A stretch of DNA of 64,000 nt from JAWLBY01 sp041687455 (GCA_041687455.1 JAWLBY010000021.1:1-64000); one strand, 5' to 3'. Positions 18,905 to 28,275 are shown, numbered from the stretch's first letter. Program-made: numbers and translations. Notes: generated by a model not told the origin, from the sequence alone.

Positions 18905-19525
18905 TTACTTCGTGAAGAGCTGCATCGGGCCCGGCCGCCAGCTCCGCGCACGGCGCCGCATCGGGCCGTAGCCGCTCGAGGTGCCGTAGCCGACACCGAA
19001 CTCGCGCTCGTTGCGACGACGGTGCATGCGCTCCTGCAGTTCCTCGCGGCGATCGGCCAGCCAGTCGGCGCGGCCGACCTGCGACGGGTCTTCGCCGCGG
19101 CGCTGTGCCTCGCGAGCGCGGAAGTCGCAGAACTCGTCGTAGGCATCCAGCTCCGGTCGCAGTTCGCGGACACAGATCTCGATCATGATGGCGTCGTCGA
19201 GGAAGCCGAGCACCGGCACCGAGTCAGGGATGATGTCGGCCGGGTCGGCGAAATAGACCAGCGCCGACAGCACGTGGTTGCGGTCGTCTTCCGGCAGCGC
19301 CCAACCGTCGTCGCGCAGCATCGCGATCATGTCGTCGAGCTTGGCCAGCCGGTCGCTGATGAAGTCCGGCAGTTCGTCGCGATGACCCTGCTCCAGCAAC
19401 TGGCTGGCCGCGGCGATCACGTCCTCGGCGCTGCGTCCGACGGCCGATTCGGCGGCCTTCTGCTTGGCGCTCTGGAAGTGCTCGAGATCGCGTTCTGACA
19501 GGTCGATGGTGATGCTGAAGCTCAT
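18905..19525 (-). CDS. YkvA-family (DUF1232) protein
   Basis: The 206-residue protein contains the DUF1232 core at about residues 83-118 (LSALVYFADPADIIPDSVPV, then LGFLDDAIMIEICVREL). The C-terminus is Arg-rich and ends with MQLFTK. The family is small and largely uncharacterised, often membrane-associated through the conserved PDxIP helix pair. It lies 90 bases after the cardiolipin-synthase-like gene and five bases before the thioesterase gene on the same strand. Confidence 0.82.
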   Translation of the reverse strand: MSFSITIDLSERDLEHFQSAKQKAAESAVGRSAEDVIAAASQLLEQGHRDELPDFISDRLAKLDDMIAMLRDDGWALPEDDRNHVLSALVYFADPADIIPDSVPVLGFLDDAIMIEICVRELRPELDAYDEFCDFRAREAQRRGEDPSQVGRADWLADRREELQERMHRRRNEREFGVGYGTSSGYGPMRRRARSWRPGPMQLFTK

Positions 19526-19615
19526 GCGGGTTCGTCCATGGGGCCGGGTCGGGTCGGTGTAGCTTAGCAGCGGAAGGTCGCTGGCCGGGACTGCCCACCG
19601 CGCGCGCCGGTCAGG

Positions 19616-21466
19616 TCACAGAATCGGGCGCAGCCCGGCCCCGAACGCGGTCAGGATGCGGGTGTAGATCGCCTTGGTCGACAACTGCACTTCCGGAAAG
19701 TCGCCGACCGCTTCGTAGCAGTCGCGGAACCGCGGATGCTGCGGCGGCAACGGTTCGCAGCCGTCGCGGATTTCCCAGCTCGTCGCGTAGCGCCACGGCC
19801 AGATGTCGAACAGCGGCAGGTGTTCGGACACCTTGCCGAGCGAGTAGTTCAGGCCGGACAGCAGCGGCGGCTTCGGCCGCGGTGCGATCGTCCAGGCGTT
19901 CTCCGGCCGCATGTCGTGCTCGATCGTTTCGGCCAGCCGGGTCGCGAACGCCGGATCGTCGACGATCACCAGGCTCTCGGTGTTGAGCCGGTCCGAGCGC
20001 GGGTCGAAGTTGTGCGTGCCGACGATCGCGAACCGGCGGTCGATCACCAGCGACTTCGCGTGCAGGCCGATCCGCATGCCGGCCTGGCGCAGCGGCAGCG
20101 GTCCGTGGTGCTGGTAGGCCGAGCCCATTGCGGTGCGGCGCGCCTCGCCGGCCCAGGCGCCGAGCACGGCGGCGTCGAGCACGTCGGCGGCGCTCGGGTC
20201 GATCGGCGCGGAGGCCGGGAACGGCTTGAACTCGTGGATCTCGAAGCCGAACTCGCGCAGGTAGCGGCGCTTGTACTTGTGCGACAGCGCGTAGACCGGG
20301 AACGCATCGGTTGCGGCGAGACTGTTGCTCGACACCCGCACGCGCGGCGGGATCGGCCGCTGCCGCAGCGCGCGGAACTGCGCGCGCGCCGCTTTCGAGA
20401 ACACCAGATAGGGCGTCTGCAGCAGCACCTCGCGCTCGGCCCGTTCGAGCAGCCGGCGCAGCCGGTCGCTGACGTCGCTGCGCGGCTCGCGGCGGCGCTG
20501 GAACGGCTTGTTCGGCAGGTCGGACAGATAGTCGACCTTCGACACGACCAGCATCCGCTCGGTCAGCCGGTGTTCGATCACCCGCGCGCTGTCGGCCTGT
20601 GCCGACAGGTCGAGCATGCCGTTGGCGCGGACCAGCGGTGGCGGCTGCAGGATCGGGCCGGCCAGGTCCACCGCCCGGCGCCGTGCGCGCGCGACGTCGT
20701 GCAACGCGGCCACCGGCACGCTGAGCCGGTGGCGCCAGAAGCGCTCGAACGAGCGTTGCATCTGCAGCGCCGCCGGCCCGGCCAGCAGCAGGTCGCGATC
20801 GCGGTAGTTGAAGCTGCTGTCCCAGTCGAAATAGCGGTTCTGGTAATTGCGCCCGCCGGTGATGCCGAGCATGCCGTCGACCAGCAGCAGCTTGTTGTGC
20901 ATCCGGTGGTTGAAGCGGGCGAAGCAGCAGACGATGCCGGCGACGAACTCGAGCTTGCTGGTGCGCGCGTCGCCGAAGGTCGGGTTGTACATCCGCATTT
21001 CGAAGTTGACGTGCGCGGCCGCCAGTCGCGCCAGCAGCCGCAGGTCGTCGAGGCTGAACAACTGGTCGACCAGCACCCGCACGCGCACGCCGCGGCGCGC
21101 GGCCGCCAGCAGTTCGGTCAGCACGAAATAGCCGGCGTCGTCCTCGGCGAAGATGAAGCTCTGGATGTCGATGCTGCGTTGCGCGGCGCGGATCAGGTGG
21201 ATCTGCGCCAGCAGCGCGTCCTGGCCCGCTTCGAGCAGCAGCAGGTGATGCTCGGGATGTTCGGCGGTCGAGCGCGCCAGCGCCTGCTCGGCGCGCCGTC
21301 GCAACGGCGACTCGACCGCGCAGCGGTCAGCCCGCTGGCAGTCGAGATCGGTCGGCTGCGCTGCGGCCACTTCGGCTTCGGCACGCCGGAGCTGCTGCCG
21401 GGTCGGCGCGCAACCGGCGATCAGCAGGCACAGCAGCAGGCAGGCGAGGGCGCGCAGGCCGGCCAT
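19616..21466 (-). CDS. Cardiolipin synthase-like phospholipase D lipoprotein (ClsC type)
   Basis: The 616-residue protein begins with a lipoprotein signal (CLLLCLLIAGC, acylated Cys near residue 19) and has two PLD catalytic motifs, HNKLLLVDG (H190) and HAKSLVIDR (H469), each in HxKxxxxD form. The layout resembles ClsC/YmdC, which makes cardiolipin from phosphatidylglycerol and phosphatidylethanolamine. A lipoprotein form facing the periplasm is common in this order. The gene starts three bases after yceI and may be translationally coupled to it. Cardiolipin synthesis is inferred; other phosphatidyl transfer or nuclease activity is possible. Confidence 0.86.
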   Translation of the reverse strand: MAGLRALACLLLCLLIAGCAPTRQQLRRAEAEVAAAQPTDLDCQRADRCAVESPLRRRAEQALARSTAEHPEHHLLLLEAGQDALLAQIHLIRAAQRSIDIQSFIFAEDDAGYFVLTELLAAARRGVRVRVLVDQLFSLDDLRLLARLAAAHVNFEMRMYNPTFGDARTSKLEFVAGIVCCFARFNHRMHNKLLLVDGMLGITGGRNYQNRYFDWDSSFNYRDRDLLLAGPAALQMQRSFERFWRHRLSVPVAALHDVARARRRAVDLAGPILQPPPLVRANGMLDLSAQADSARVIEHRLTERMLVVSKVDYLSDLPNKPFQRRREPRSDVSDRLRRLLERAEREVLLQTPYLVFSKAARAQFRALRQRPIPPRVRVSSNSLAATDAFPVYALSHKYKRRYLREFGFEIHEFKPFPASAPIDPSAADVLDAAVLGAWAGEARRTAMGSAYQHHGPLPLRQAGMRIGLHAKSLVIDRRFAIVGTHNFDPRSDRLNTESLVIVDDPAFATRLAETIEHDMRPENAWTIAPRPKPPLLSGLNYSLGKVSEHLPLFDIWPWRYATSWEIRDGCEPLPPQHPRFRDCYEAVGDFPEVQLSTKAIYTRILTAFGAGLRPIL

Positions 21467-21469
21467 CGG

Positions 21470-22102
21470 TCAGTCCTGCAACGCGATCGAGAAGTGCAGT
21501 CGAACCCAATCCGCCACCAGCATCCGGCGGCTGGTCATGCCGAACTCGCTGCGCCTCAGCACGGCCCGGGCGCGCAGCGGACAGTCGCGGCCGGGCCGCT
21601 CGCAGGCCGACGGCTGGATCTGCAGCGTCTGCGGACGCCGCACGCCGCGCAACATCAGCTCGCCGGTCAGTTCGCCGCCGTCACGCAGCAGTTCGGCCGG
21701 CACCTGCTCGGCTCGGAAGGCGATCCATGGATAGCGTTCGGCGTCGAAGAACTCGGCCGAGCGGGCCCAGTCGGCGTGGCCGCTGTCGTGCATGATCAGC
21801 GCGCCGGCATCGATCCGGACATCGACGGTGTAGAGCCCGTGGCCGGCCTCGGCGCTGACCGCGCCCTCGGTGTGGGTGAACGCCCCTTCGAGCCGGCGCA
21901 GCCAGGCGACCCGCAACGAGAAACGCACGTTGCTGGCGGCCGGATCGATCTGCCAGACCGGCGCCGGCGCCGCCCGGCTCATCGCGGCCAGCCCGGGCAG
22001 CAAGGCCAGCAACAGCAGCAGGCGCAGCGCGACGCCGCCGCGCTGTGAAGGCGCCGCGGCCGCCGCAGGTGCGCAGCGGCCAACTCCGGTGACGCCACCC
22101 AC
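21470..22102 (-). CDS. YceI-family periplasmic protein
   Basis: The 210-residue protein has a hydrophobic N-terminal signal (LRLLLLLALLPGLAAMSRA) and one YceI lipocalin-like domain (WQIDPAASNVRFSLRVAWLR, VDVRIDAGALIMHDSGHADW, FEFAERYPWIAF-like segment and MLRGVRRPQTL). YceI proteins bind long-chain isoprenoids such as octaprenyl compounds. I used GTG 22102, the only start I see that retains the whole signal. It lies 13 bases after sixA and three bases before the phospholipase D gene. Confidence 0.85.
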   Translation of the reverse strand: MGGVTGVGRCAPAAAAAPSQRGGVALRLLLLLALLPGLAAMSRAAPAPVWQIDPAASNVRFSLRVAWLRRLEGAFTHTEGAVSAEAGHGLYTVDVRIDAGALIMHDSGHADWARSAEFFDAERYPWIAFRAEQVPAELLRDGGELTGELMLRGVRRPQTLQIQPSACERPGRDCPLRARAVLRRSEFGMTSRRMLVADWVRLHFSIALQD

Positions 22103-22115
22103 CCGCCGCAGTCCG

Positions 22116-22598
22116 TCAGGGCGCCCAGTAGGCCAGCAGGCGGGCGCAGGCCGGCTCCGGGGCGGCGTCGGCCGGCAGCACGAGATGCGCGATCGCGCCC
22201 GGCGACATGCCGCGATGGTCGCCGCTCTGGCCGGTCGCCAGCAGCGCGACCAGGCTCTCGAGCCCCGGGTTGTGTCCGACCAGCAACAGCCGTTCGGACT
22301 GCAGATGCCGCTCGACCACCGCCAGCAGCTCGCCCGGCGTCGCTTCGTAGATCGCGCCGTCCTCGACCGTTTCGAGCGGGCCGAGCACCTGCTGCACCTG
22401 TTCGGCGGTCTGCCGGGTCCGCAGTGCCGGTGAATGCACGATCCGGTTCGGGCGGGCCTGCCCGGCGAGCCACTGCGCGGCGTCGCGCGCCTCGATCAGG
22501 CCGCGTGCCGACAGCGGCCGGGCGCGGTCGTCCTGGCCGGGTACCGCCGGCTCGGCATGGGCATGGCGCAGCAGGATCAGTTCGATGGTCGGGTTCAT
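22116..22598 (-). CDS. sixA: Phosphohistidine phosphatase SixA
   Basis: This 160-residue histidine phosphatase removes phosphate from phosphohistidine, for example on phosphorelay HPt domains or the NPr protein. The catalytic RHAHAEP motif is at the N-terminus (the first His is the nucleophile), and the second catalytic His lies in LLLVGHNPGLE. Length matches SixA (161 in E. coli). ATG 22598 starts MNPTIELILLRHAH; longer starts would overlap the peptidase end. It sits 25 bases after the peptidase gene and 13 before yceI. Confidence 0.9.
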   Translation of the reverse strand: MNPTIELILLRHAHAEPAVPGQDDRARPLSARGLIEARDAAQWLAGQARPNRIVHSPALRTRQTAEQVQQVLGPLETVEDGAIYEATPGELLAVVERHLQSERLLLVGHNPGLESLVALLATGQSGDHRGMSPGAIAHLVLPADAAPEPACARLLAYWAP

Positions 22599-22623
22599 GC
22601 GGCGCTCGGCGTCGGAGGAAGGT

Positions 22624-25431
22624 TCACTGGCCGGTGGCCGCACGCGGATCGACGATCGGCACGATCGGCAACGCATTGCGGATCCAGCTCCCGCTCCACG
22701 GTGCCGGCAGGCTCAGGCTGCTGTCCAGTGTCGCGCGGTTCGGCTGTGGCGGATAGACGATCTGCATCGTGCCGGCCGCGGTGCTGCGCTGCTGCACATC
22801 GGCAAAGCGCGGGCAGGCCGGGCATTGCGGCTCGTAGCCGGACATCGCGAACACGCCGCCGGTCACGGTCGGCAGGCTGCCGACCACCCAGCGCGGCTCG
22901 CCGGCCGCGTCGTACAGGAATGCCGCGAGGAACTCGAGCCGGCTGCCACCGCCGAGATTCAGCGATTCGATCGTCAGCCCCCAGCCGTCCTCGGGCGGGT
23001 AGAACCACGGTGCCGTGTGATTGGGCTGCGAGTAGCCGAACGGCACCCGCTCCATCCGCTCGGCACCGCTGCCGATGCCGTCCAGTTCCCAGGCCATCAG
23101 CAGCACGCCATCGGCGCTCCAGCCGACCCACGCGCGACCGGCCGAACTGCCGCTCGGCGCGAAACCGCCCGGCGCACCGGTGTTGACGAAGCGCAGCACG
23201 TCGACTTCGCCGCCGTACTCGTACAGCGGGCCGGTCAGCAGGTACCAGACCGGCGTGCGATCGGCGAGGCCGGTGTACCAGAGCCCGCCGAAGCCGCTGT
23301 AACCGGCATCGCCCGGAACGAAGAACGCATTCAGGCCGTTGGCGTCGCGGGCCGGGTCGTAGTGCATGCCCTCCAGCACCGTCGCGCCCGGGCCGCGCAG
23401 GTTGCAGCCGGCCACGACCGCACAGCCCTGCCCGACCGCGCCGGTGAACAACGTGCTGCGGTCGAAATCGTGCACGCCGGCGCTGGCCGCGGCGATGAAC
23501 TCGAGCGACACCGGCGTGCCGCAGGCGCTGTCGGCCGCGATCGCGAACGGCAGGTTGATGGTCGTGCTGCCGCCGACCGTCAGCGCGCCGACCTGGCGCA
23601 CCGGCTGCGGCAGCAGCAGCGCGTCGCCGGCGAACAGCGCGTCGCCGCCGGCGAAGCTCGCGTTGCCGTCGTTGCTGAGCCGGACCGGCAACTGCCAGCG
23701 CTCGCCCGGGTCGAGCTTGCCGTCGTTGTTGCCGCAGACCTGGGTCGGCGCGCCGGTCGCCAGTGCCGCGAACTGCGGCCCGGCGACATCGAGCGCGCGG
23801 CTGTCCTGTGCGGTCACGCCGTCGGCGTCGGTGATCCGGACCGTCACCTGCGTGCTGGTTCGATTCGGGTAGCTCAGCGTGACCTGCGCACTGCTGCCGT
23901 CGCGGTCGAACACGCCGTCGCCGTCGACATCCCAGGCGTAGCTGTACGGCGCACTGCCGCCGCTGCCGCTGGCGGTCATCGTGATCGACTGGCCGGCGCT
24001 CGGCAGCGTCTCGAACGCGGTCGACGCCAGCGACACCGACAGCGTCGATGCCAATCCGGGGTCCAGCGCCAGTTGCCCGGTGCCGGCCGGATCGAGCCAG
24101 TCGCGCACCCGCGTCGCCGGCGTGCCGCCGCCATTCCACGCTTCCGACAGCCGGCCGTAGCAGTCGTAGCTGATGGTCGCGCACGACGCGGCGCCGCCGG
24201 ACAGCACGCCGATCAGCCGCTTGCTGTCGGGGCGCCACAGCCCGGCGCCGGACGAGCCGCCCTCGGTGGTGCCGATTTCCCAGTTGTCGACTTCCCAGTG
24301 CGTGTTGGCGGCGGTGCCGCCGAGAATGCAGTTCGGCGTGATCGCCAGCGGATCGTCGTTGATCGAGATCCGCTTCTCGTCGCCGGCCGGATGATGGATC
24401 GTGACCGAGCCGTCCGGCGTGCTGCCGCTGCGATCCCAGCCGCTCCAGCGGGCATCGGCCGCGGCCGGCACCGGATGGGCGAGCCGCACCACGGTGAAAT
24501 CGGTCGCGTCGTGCGTCGCCAGCAGGCTCGCGCCGCTCTGGGTGGCCGCCGTATTGCTTTCCCGCGACAATGGGATGCCGCTCGCGGCGCTGCCGGGCGT
24601 GCGGCAGGTCGGGCTTTCGTAGCGCCAGTAGAACACCATGGTCTGCGCGACCGTGTTGGACGGCACGCAGTGGTGGGCGGTCAGGAAGGTCGGCGCGCTG
24701 GCATCGTTGCCCGGCGCGGTGGTTGCCGCGAGCTGGCCGGTACAGACGAAGGTCCGCGGGTCCGACTCCTTGCGGAACGTGTAATGCGCAACCGAGGCGA
24801 TCTGCTCGCGGTACGGGTCGCCGGTCGGGCAGGCCACGTCGACGTTGCAACTGCCGGATTTCTGCAGGCTGGCGCCCCACAGCTCGCGATAGTGGCGACT
24901 GACGTCGTCGAGCTCGAGCTCGACGAATTCGCGGCGGTCGGCCGGCACCAGCAGCTCGATGATCGCGTGGGTGCCGCGCAGGCGCGGCGTGTACAGCCGG
25001 CCGCTGGCCGGGTTGTCGCGGTCGGTGTACGGGCCCAGCCAGTCGCTGCCGTCGGCATTGCGGATCCACAGTTCCGCGCCGGCCGGCAGGTGGAAGCGGC
25101 TGAAGCCGAAATCGAGCGCCAATGCATTCGGCCCGTCGATCGCGACCCGCCAGACCGCCCGGCCGTCCGGCAGCGTGCTCCAGTGGCCGGCGCGGCTGCT
25201 TCGGCCGGTACCGATCCGGTCGACCCGCGCGATCAGCCCGATCGCCGGCGGTTCGCCGACCGGCTTGCCGTCGACCGCATCGTCGGCCAGCGCCCTGGCC
25301 CGATCGAGCGCCGGCAGTGCGACGGTCTCGGTCGGGGATGATTGCAGCGCCGGCTGGTGCCGCCACGGCGGCGTCTCGGCGGCGGCGGTTCCGGTCAGCA
25401 ACAGCAGCAGACCGAGGGCACGCATCGACAT
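22624..25431 (-). CDS. Secreted trypsin-like serine endopeptidase with PKD-like domain
   Basis: This 935-residue exported protein starts with a signal peptide (ALGLLLLLTGTAAA). A propeptide-like region precedes a chymotrypsin-fold protease with a complete triad: His in TAHHC (H254), Asp in DATDFTVVRL (D311), Ser in GGSSGAG (S394). Several cysteines (SCNVDVACP, CTGQ, CRTPG, NCILGG) fit a disulfide-rich extracellular enzyme of the lysyl endopeptidase type. A PKD-like domain follows (APYSYAWDVDGDGVFDRDG, about residues 495-530), then a long C-terminal region of unknown fold ending with a Cys pair. The bacterium probably secretes it for protein degradation. Confidence 0.87.
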   Translation of the reverse strand: MSMRALGLLLLLTGTAAAETPPWRHQPALQSSPTETVALPALDRARALADDAVDGKPVGEPPAIGLIARVDRIGTGRSSRAGHWSTLPDGRAVWRVAIDGPNALALDFGFSRFHLPAGAELWIRNADGSDWLGPYTDRDNPASGRLYTPRLRGTHAIIELLVPADRREFVELELDDVSRHYRELWGASLQKSGSCNVDVACPTGDPYREQIASVAHYTFRKESDPRTFVCTGQLAATTAPGNDASAPTFLTAHHCVPSNTVAQTMVFYWRYESPTCRTPGSAASGIPLSRESNTAATQSGASLLATHDATDFTVVRLAHPVPAAADARWSGWDRSGSTPDGSVTIHHPAGDEKRISINDDPLAITPNCILGGTAANTHWEVDNWEIGTTEGGSSGAGLWRPDSKRLIGVLSGGAASCATISYDCYGRLSEAWNGGGTPATRVRDWLDPAGTGQLALDPGLASTLSVSLASTAFETLPSAGQSITMTASGSGGSAPYSYAWDVDGDGVFDRDGSSAQVTLSYPNRTSTQVTVRITDADGVTAQDSRALDVAGPQFAALATGAPTQVCGNNDGKLDPGERWQLPVRLSNDGNASFAGGDALFAGDALLLPQPVRQVGALTVGGSTTINLPFAIAADSACGTPVSLEFIAAASAGVHDFDRSTLFTGAVGQGCAVVAGCNLRGPGATVLEGMHYDPARDANGLNAFFVPGDAGYSGFGGLWYTGLADRTPVWYLLTGPLYEYGGEVDVLRFVNTGAPGGFAPSGSSAGRAWVGWSADGVLLMAWELDGIGSGAERMERVPFGYSQPNHTAPWFYPPEDGWGLTIESLNLGGGSRLEFLAAFLYDAAGEPRWVVGSLPTVTGGVFAMSGYEPQCPACPRFADVQQRSTAAGTMQIVYPPQPNRATLDSSLSLPAPWSGSWIRNALPIVPIVDPRAATGQ

Positions 25432-25589
25432 GGGCAGATCCTGTAGCGTTGGGTCGGCCGAGCATACCGCGCAGCCCCGGGCGCGGCGTGAATCGGCCGG
25501 GCCGGGCGGCGCCGTCGGGCGGTCGGGCGCGGCCTGATCGCGCAGCCCGGTCTGCTAGCCTTGCGCGCGGAACCCTTCATCGAGCGACC

Positions 25590-27068
25590 ATGTTCGACGC
25601 CCACGACCTCGCCGTGCTGCTGCGATCCGGCACTCCGCTGATCGTCATCGAGACCCACGAGGAAGCACTGCTGGTCGACACCTTTCGGCACGTCGTCGCC
25701 GAGGTGTTCCGGCCGCTGTGGCGCTGGAGCATTACCTCCGGCCTGACCCGGCTCGACATGGACGACCCGGACGCGCCGACCGCGAACGACTCGTCGGTGC
25801 TGCTCGAATTCATGCAGCGCGACGCGCAGCGCTCGATCTGGCTGCTGTTCGATTTCACGCCATACCTGCGCTACGCCGCCAACGTACGCCGGCTGCGCGA
25901 GATGGCGCTGGCCGCGCCCGGCGAGCGGCACAGCATCGTGCTGATCGGCGCCAAGGTCGAGCTGCCGGACGAGCTGGCCCCGCTGGCGACCCGCTACGTC
26001 ATGAAGCTGCCGGACGAGGCGACCCTGGCGAAGATGGTCCGCGAGGAAGCGTTCGCCTACTCGCGCGAGCACAGCGGCCGTCGCGCGGAGATCGACAGCG
26101 CTGCGCAACGCGCGCTGATCCGCCATCTGCGCGGACTGTCGCTGATCGACGCCCGCAACATCGTGCGGCGGCTGATTCATGCCGACGGCCGGATCGGCGA
26201 ACACGACGTCCGCGAGGCGCAGAAAGCCAAGTTCGAACTGCTCGGCCGCGGCGGCGTGCTCGGCTTCGAACCGGAAACCGATGATTTCGCCAATGTTGCC
26301 GGCCTTGCACGGCTGAAGAAGTGGATCGCCCAGCGGCGAACGATCTTCGTCGACGGCAACGGACCGAAAGGCCTCGACCCGCCGCGCGGCGTGCTGCTGC
26401 TCGGCGTGCAGGGCTGCGGCAAGAGTCTCGCCGCCAAGGCCTGCGCCGGCGGCTTCGGAGTGCCGCTGCTGCGGCTCGATTTCGGCGCGCTGTACAACAA
26501 GTACCACGGCGAGACCGAGCGCAACCTGCGCGAGGCGCTGGCCGCCGCCGAGGCGATGGCGCCGTGCGTGCTGTGGTGCGACGAGATCGAGAAAGGCCTC
26601 GCCACCTCCGGCAGCGACGACGGCGTGTCGCGCCGCGTGCTCGGCACCCTGCTGACCTGGATGAGCGAGCGCCGCGCGCCGGTGTTCCTGGTCGCGACCG
26701 CCAACTCGGTCGAGCAGTTGCCGCCGGAATTCCTGCGCAAGGGCCGCTTCGACGAGATCTTCTTCGTCGACCTGCCGAATGCCGACGCACGCCGCGAGGC
26801 GTTCCGGATTCATCTCCAGCGGCGCGAACTGCGTCCGGAGCGCTTCGACCTCGACGCGCTGGCAAACGCGACCGACGGCTATTCCGGTGCCGAGATCGAA
26901 CAGGCGATCGTCGCCGCGCTGTACGACGCGCACGCCGACGGCCGTCCGCTCGACAACAAGCGGATCCTGGCCGCGGTCCAGGCGACCCGCCCACTGTCGG
27001 TACTGATGGCCGAACGCGTGCAGTGGCTGCGCGACTGGGCGCGGGAGCGCTGCGTGCCGGCGGATTGA
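25590..27068 (+). CDS. Ycf46-like AAA+ ATPase
   Basis: The 492-residue protein has an N-terminal domain resembling cyanobacterial/plastid Ycf46 (LIVIETHEEALLVDTF, residues about 14-29) and a FtsH/CDC48-like AAA module. Walker A is GVQGCGKS (K278), Walker B is VLWCDEIEKG, sensor-1 is VATANSVEQLP, and the arginine-finger region is FLRKGRFDE. The second half shows the GYSGAEIEQAIV sensor-2 helix. No protease domain or membrane segment is present. In cyanobacteria Ycf46 affects inorganic-carbon and photosynthesis regulation; its bacterial role is unknown. ATG 25590 is chosen because the upstream frame lacks this similarity. It is divergent from the peptidase gene. Confidence 0.85.
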   Translation: MFDAHDLAVLLRSGTPLIVIETHEEALLVDTFRHVVAEVFRPLWRWSITSGLTRLDMDDPDAPTANDSSVLLEFMQRDAQRSIWLLFDFTPYLRYAANVRRLREMALAAPGERHSIVLIGAKVELPDELAPLATRYVMKLPDEATLAKMVREEAFAYSREHSGRRAEIDSAAQRALIRHLRGLSLIDARNIVRRLIHADGRIGEHDVREAQKAKFELLGRGGVLGFEPETDDFANVAGLARLKKWIAQRRTIFVDGNGPKGLDPPRGVLLLGVQGCGKSLAAKACAGGFGVPLLRLDFGALYNKYHGETERNLREALAAAEAMAPCVLWCDEIEKGLATSGSDDGVSRRVLGTLLTWMSERRAPVFLVATANSVEQLPPEFLRKGRFDEIFFVDLPNADARREAFRIHLQRRELRPERFDLDALANATDGYSGAEIEQAIVAALYDAHADGRPLDNKRILAAVQATRPLSVLMAERVQWLRDWARERCVPAD

Positions 27069-27077
27069 TCGGCCGGC

Positions 27078-27269
27078 AATCGGGAATCGGGAGTCGTCAA
27101 AGCTGGTGCACGCCGCGCCTCGCGGCGTCGAACACTGGGGCCCACATCGCGGCGGTGGCGAGAGTGATCGCTCGATGGTTCCCCTCGGAAGGCGTCGGCT
27201 ATTCTCCGCAACCCTCACGACCAGGTGCCCCGCGCTTTGACGACTCCCGACTCCCGACTCCCGAATCCG
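27078..27269. repeat. Heptad-bounded inverted element before/into tatD
   Basis: The left arm (27078-27103, AATCGGGAATCGGGAGTCGT...) is almost the exact reverse complement of the right arm beginning at 27234 (GCTTTGACGACTCCCGACTC), with GAATCCC/GACTCCC heptads at the outer ends. About 130 bases lie between the arms. Similar elements lie at 32749 and 48128. Confidence 0.75.
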
Positions 27270-28100
27270 GTCGCCCTGATCGACATCGGCGCCAACCTCG
27301 GCCATGAGAGCTTCCAGCACGATTTCGACGCGGTGCTCGAGCGCGCCCGCGCGCACGGTGTCGTGCAACTGGTCGTGACCGGCGCCAGCCGTGGCGGATC
27401 GGCGCGCGCGCTCGAAATCGCCCGCGAGCACCCGGGGTTCCTGTGCGCGACCGCCGGCGTGCACCCGCACCACGCACTCGAATACACCGACGAGGCCGAT
27501 GCCGAGCTGCGCGCTCTGCAGGCACAGCCGGAAGTGGTCGCGGTCGGCGAATGCGGGCTCGACTACTTCCGCGACTTCTCGCCGCGGCCGGCGCAGCGTC
27601 GTGCATTCGAACGGCAACTGCAGATCGCCGTCGACAGCGGCACCGATGCCGCGTCACGCAAGCCGCTGTTCCTGCACCAGCGCGACGCCCATGCCGATTT
27701 CATGGCCGTGATGCGGCAGTTCGACGGCCGGCTCGGCCGCGCCGTCGTGCACTGCTTCACCGGCGCCCGCGACGAGCTGTTCGATTACCTCGATGCCGGC
27801 TGGTACATCGGCATCACCGGCTGGCTCTGCGACGACCGCCGCGGCCAACACCTGCGGGAACTGGTCCGTCACATTCCGGCCGAGCGGCTGATGATCGAGA
27901 CCGACGCGCCGTATCTGCTGCCGCGCACCGTGCGCCCGCAGCCATCACACCGACGCAACGAACCGATGTACCTCGCGCACATCTGCCACGAACTCGCACG
28001 CGATCGCGGTGAGAGCGTCGAGCAGGTCGCGCAGGCGACCACCGCGACGGCGCGGGCGTTCTTCGACCTGCCGGAGAGTGCCGGCGAGCTCCACCTGTAG
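27225..28100 (+). CDS. tatD: TatD-family 3'-5' DNA exonuclease/metal-dependent hydrolase
   Basis: TatD is a cytoplasmic metal-dependent nuclease of the amidohydrolase superfamily. The product resembles E. coli TatD rather than YcfH: LIDIGANLGHESF at the start, STAGVHPH-like TAGVHPHHA, AVGECGLDYFRDFS, FLHQRDAHADFM, VHCFTGARDEL, GITGWLCDDRRG and IETDAPYLLPR. The start is unclear. GTG 27225 (291 residues) would translate the heptad repeat as TTPDSRLPNP, whereas E. coli TatD begins just before IDIG, which would require TTG 27237 or CTG 27276. I list the longest form. Confidence 0.9.
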   Translation: MPRALTTPDSRLPNPVALIDIGANLGHESFQHDFDAVLERARAHGVVQLVVTGASRGGSARALEIAREHPGFLCATAGVHPHHALEYTDEADAELRALQAQPEVVAVGECGLDYFRDFSPRPAQRRAFERQLQIAVDSGTDAASRKPLFLHQRDAHADFMAVMRQFDGRLGRAVVHCFTGARDELFDYLDAGWYIGITGWLCDDRRGQHLRELVRHIPAERLMIETDAPYLLPRTVRPQPSHRRNEPMYLAHICHELARDRGESVEQVAQATTATARAFFDLPESAGELHL

Positions 28101-28275
28101 GAGCCGCTTCAGCGGCGACCACACGGCATGAACAGGCGGCGCCGCTGCAGGAAGTGCGCGCAGCGGCTCCTGCCGGGTTTCGTACGGCGGGCCTTGGCCC
28201 GCCAGCCACCGGCGTCGCGCGAACGGTCGAAGCAGTCCGTGACGTTTGCGGCGGGCCAAGGCCCGCCCTACGCGC
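28096..28275. repeat. Two nested inverted repeats after tatD
   Basis: One pair of arms is TAGGAGCCGCTTCAGCGGCGAC against GCGCAGCGGCTCCTGC (CTTCAGC family). A second pair is GTACGGCGGGCCTTGGCCCGCC against GGCGGGCCAAGGCCCGCCCTAC, a different dispersed repeat. They lie between convergent tatD and yadH and may end both transcripts. Confidence 0.75.

Noticed and set aside
22595..25465. Second long minus-strand frame over the serine peptidase gene
   Set aside because: It is a frame-shifted shadow of the peptidase; the catalytic triad, signal peptide and domain order are all in the frame 25431-22624.
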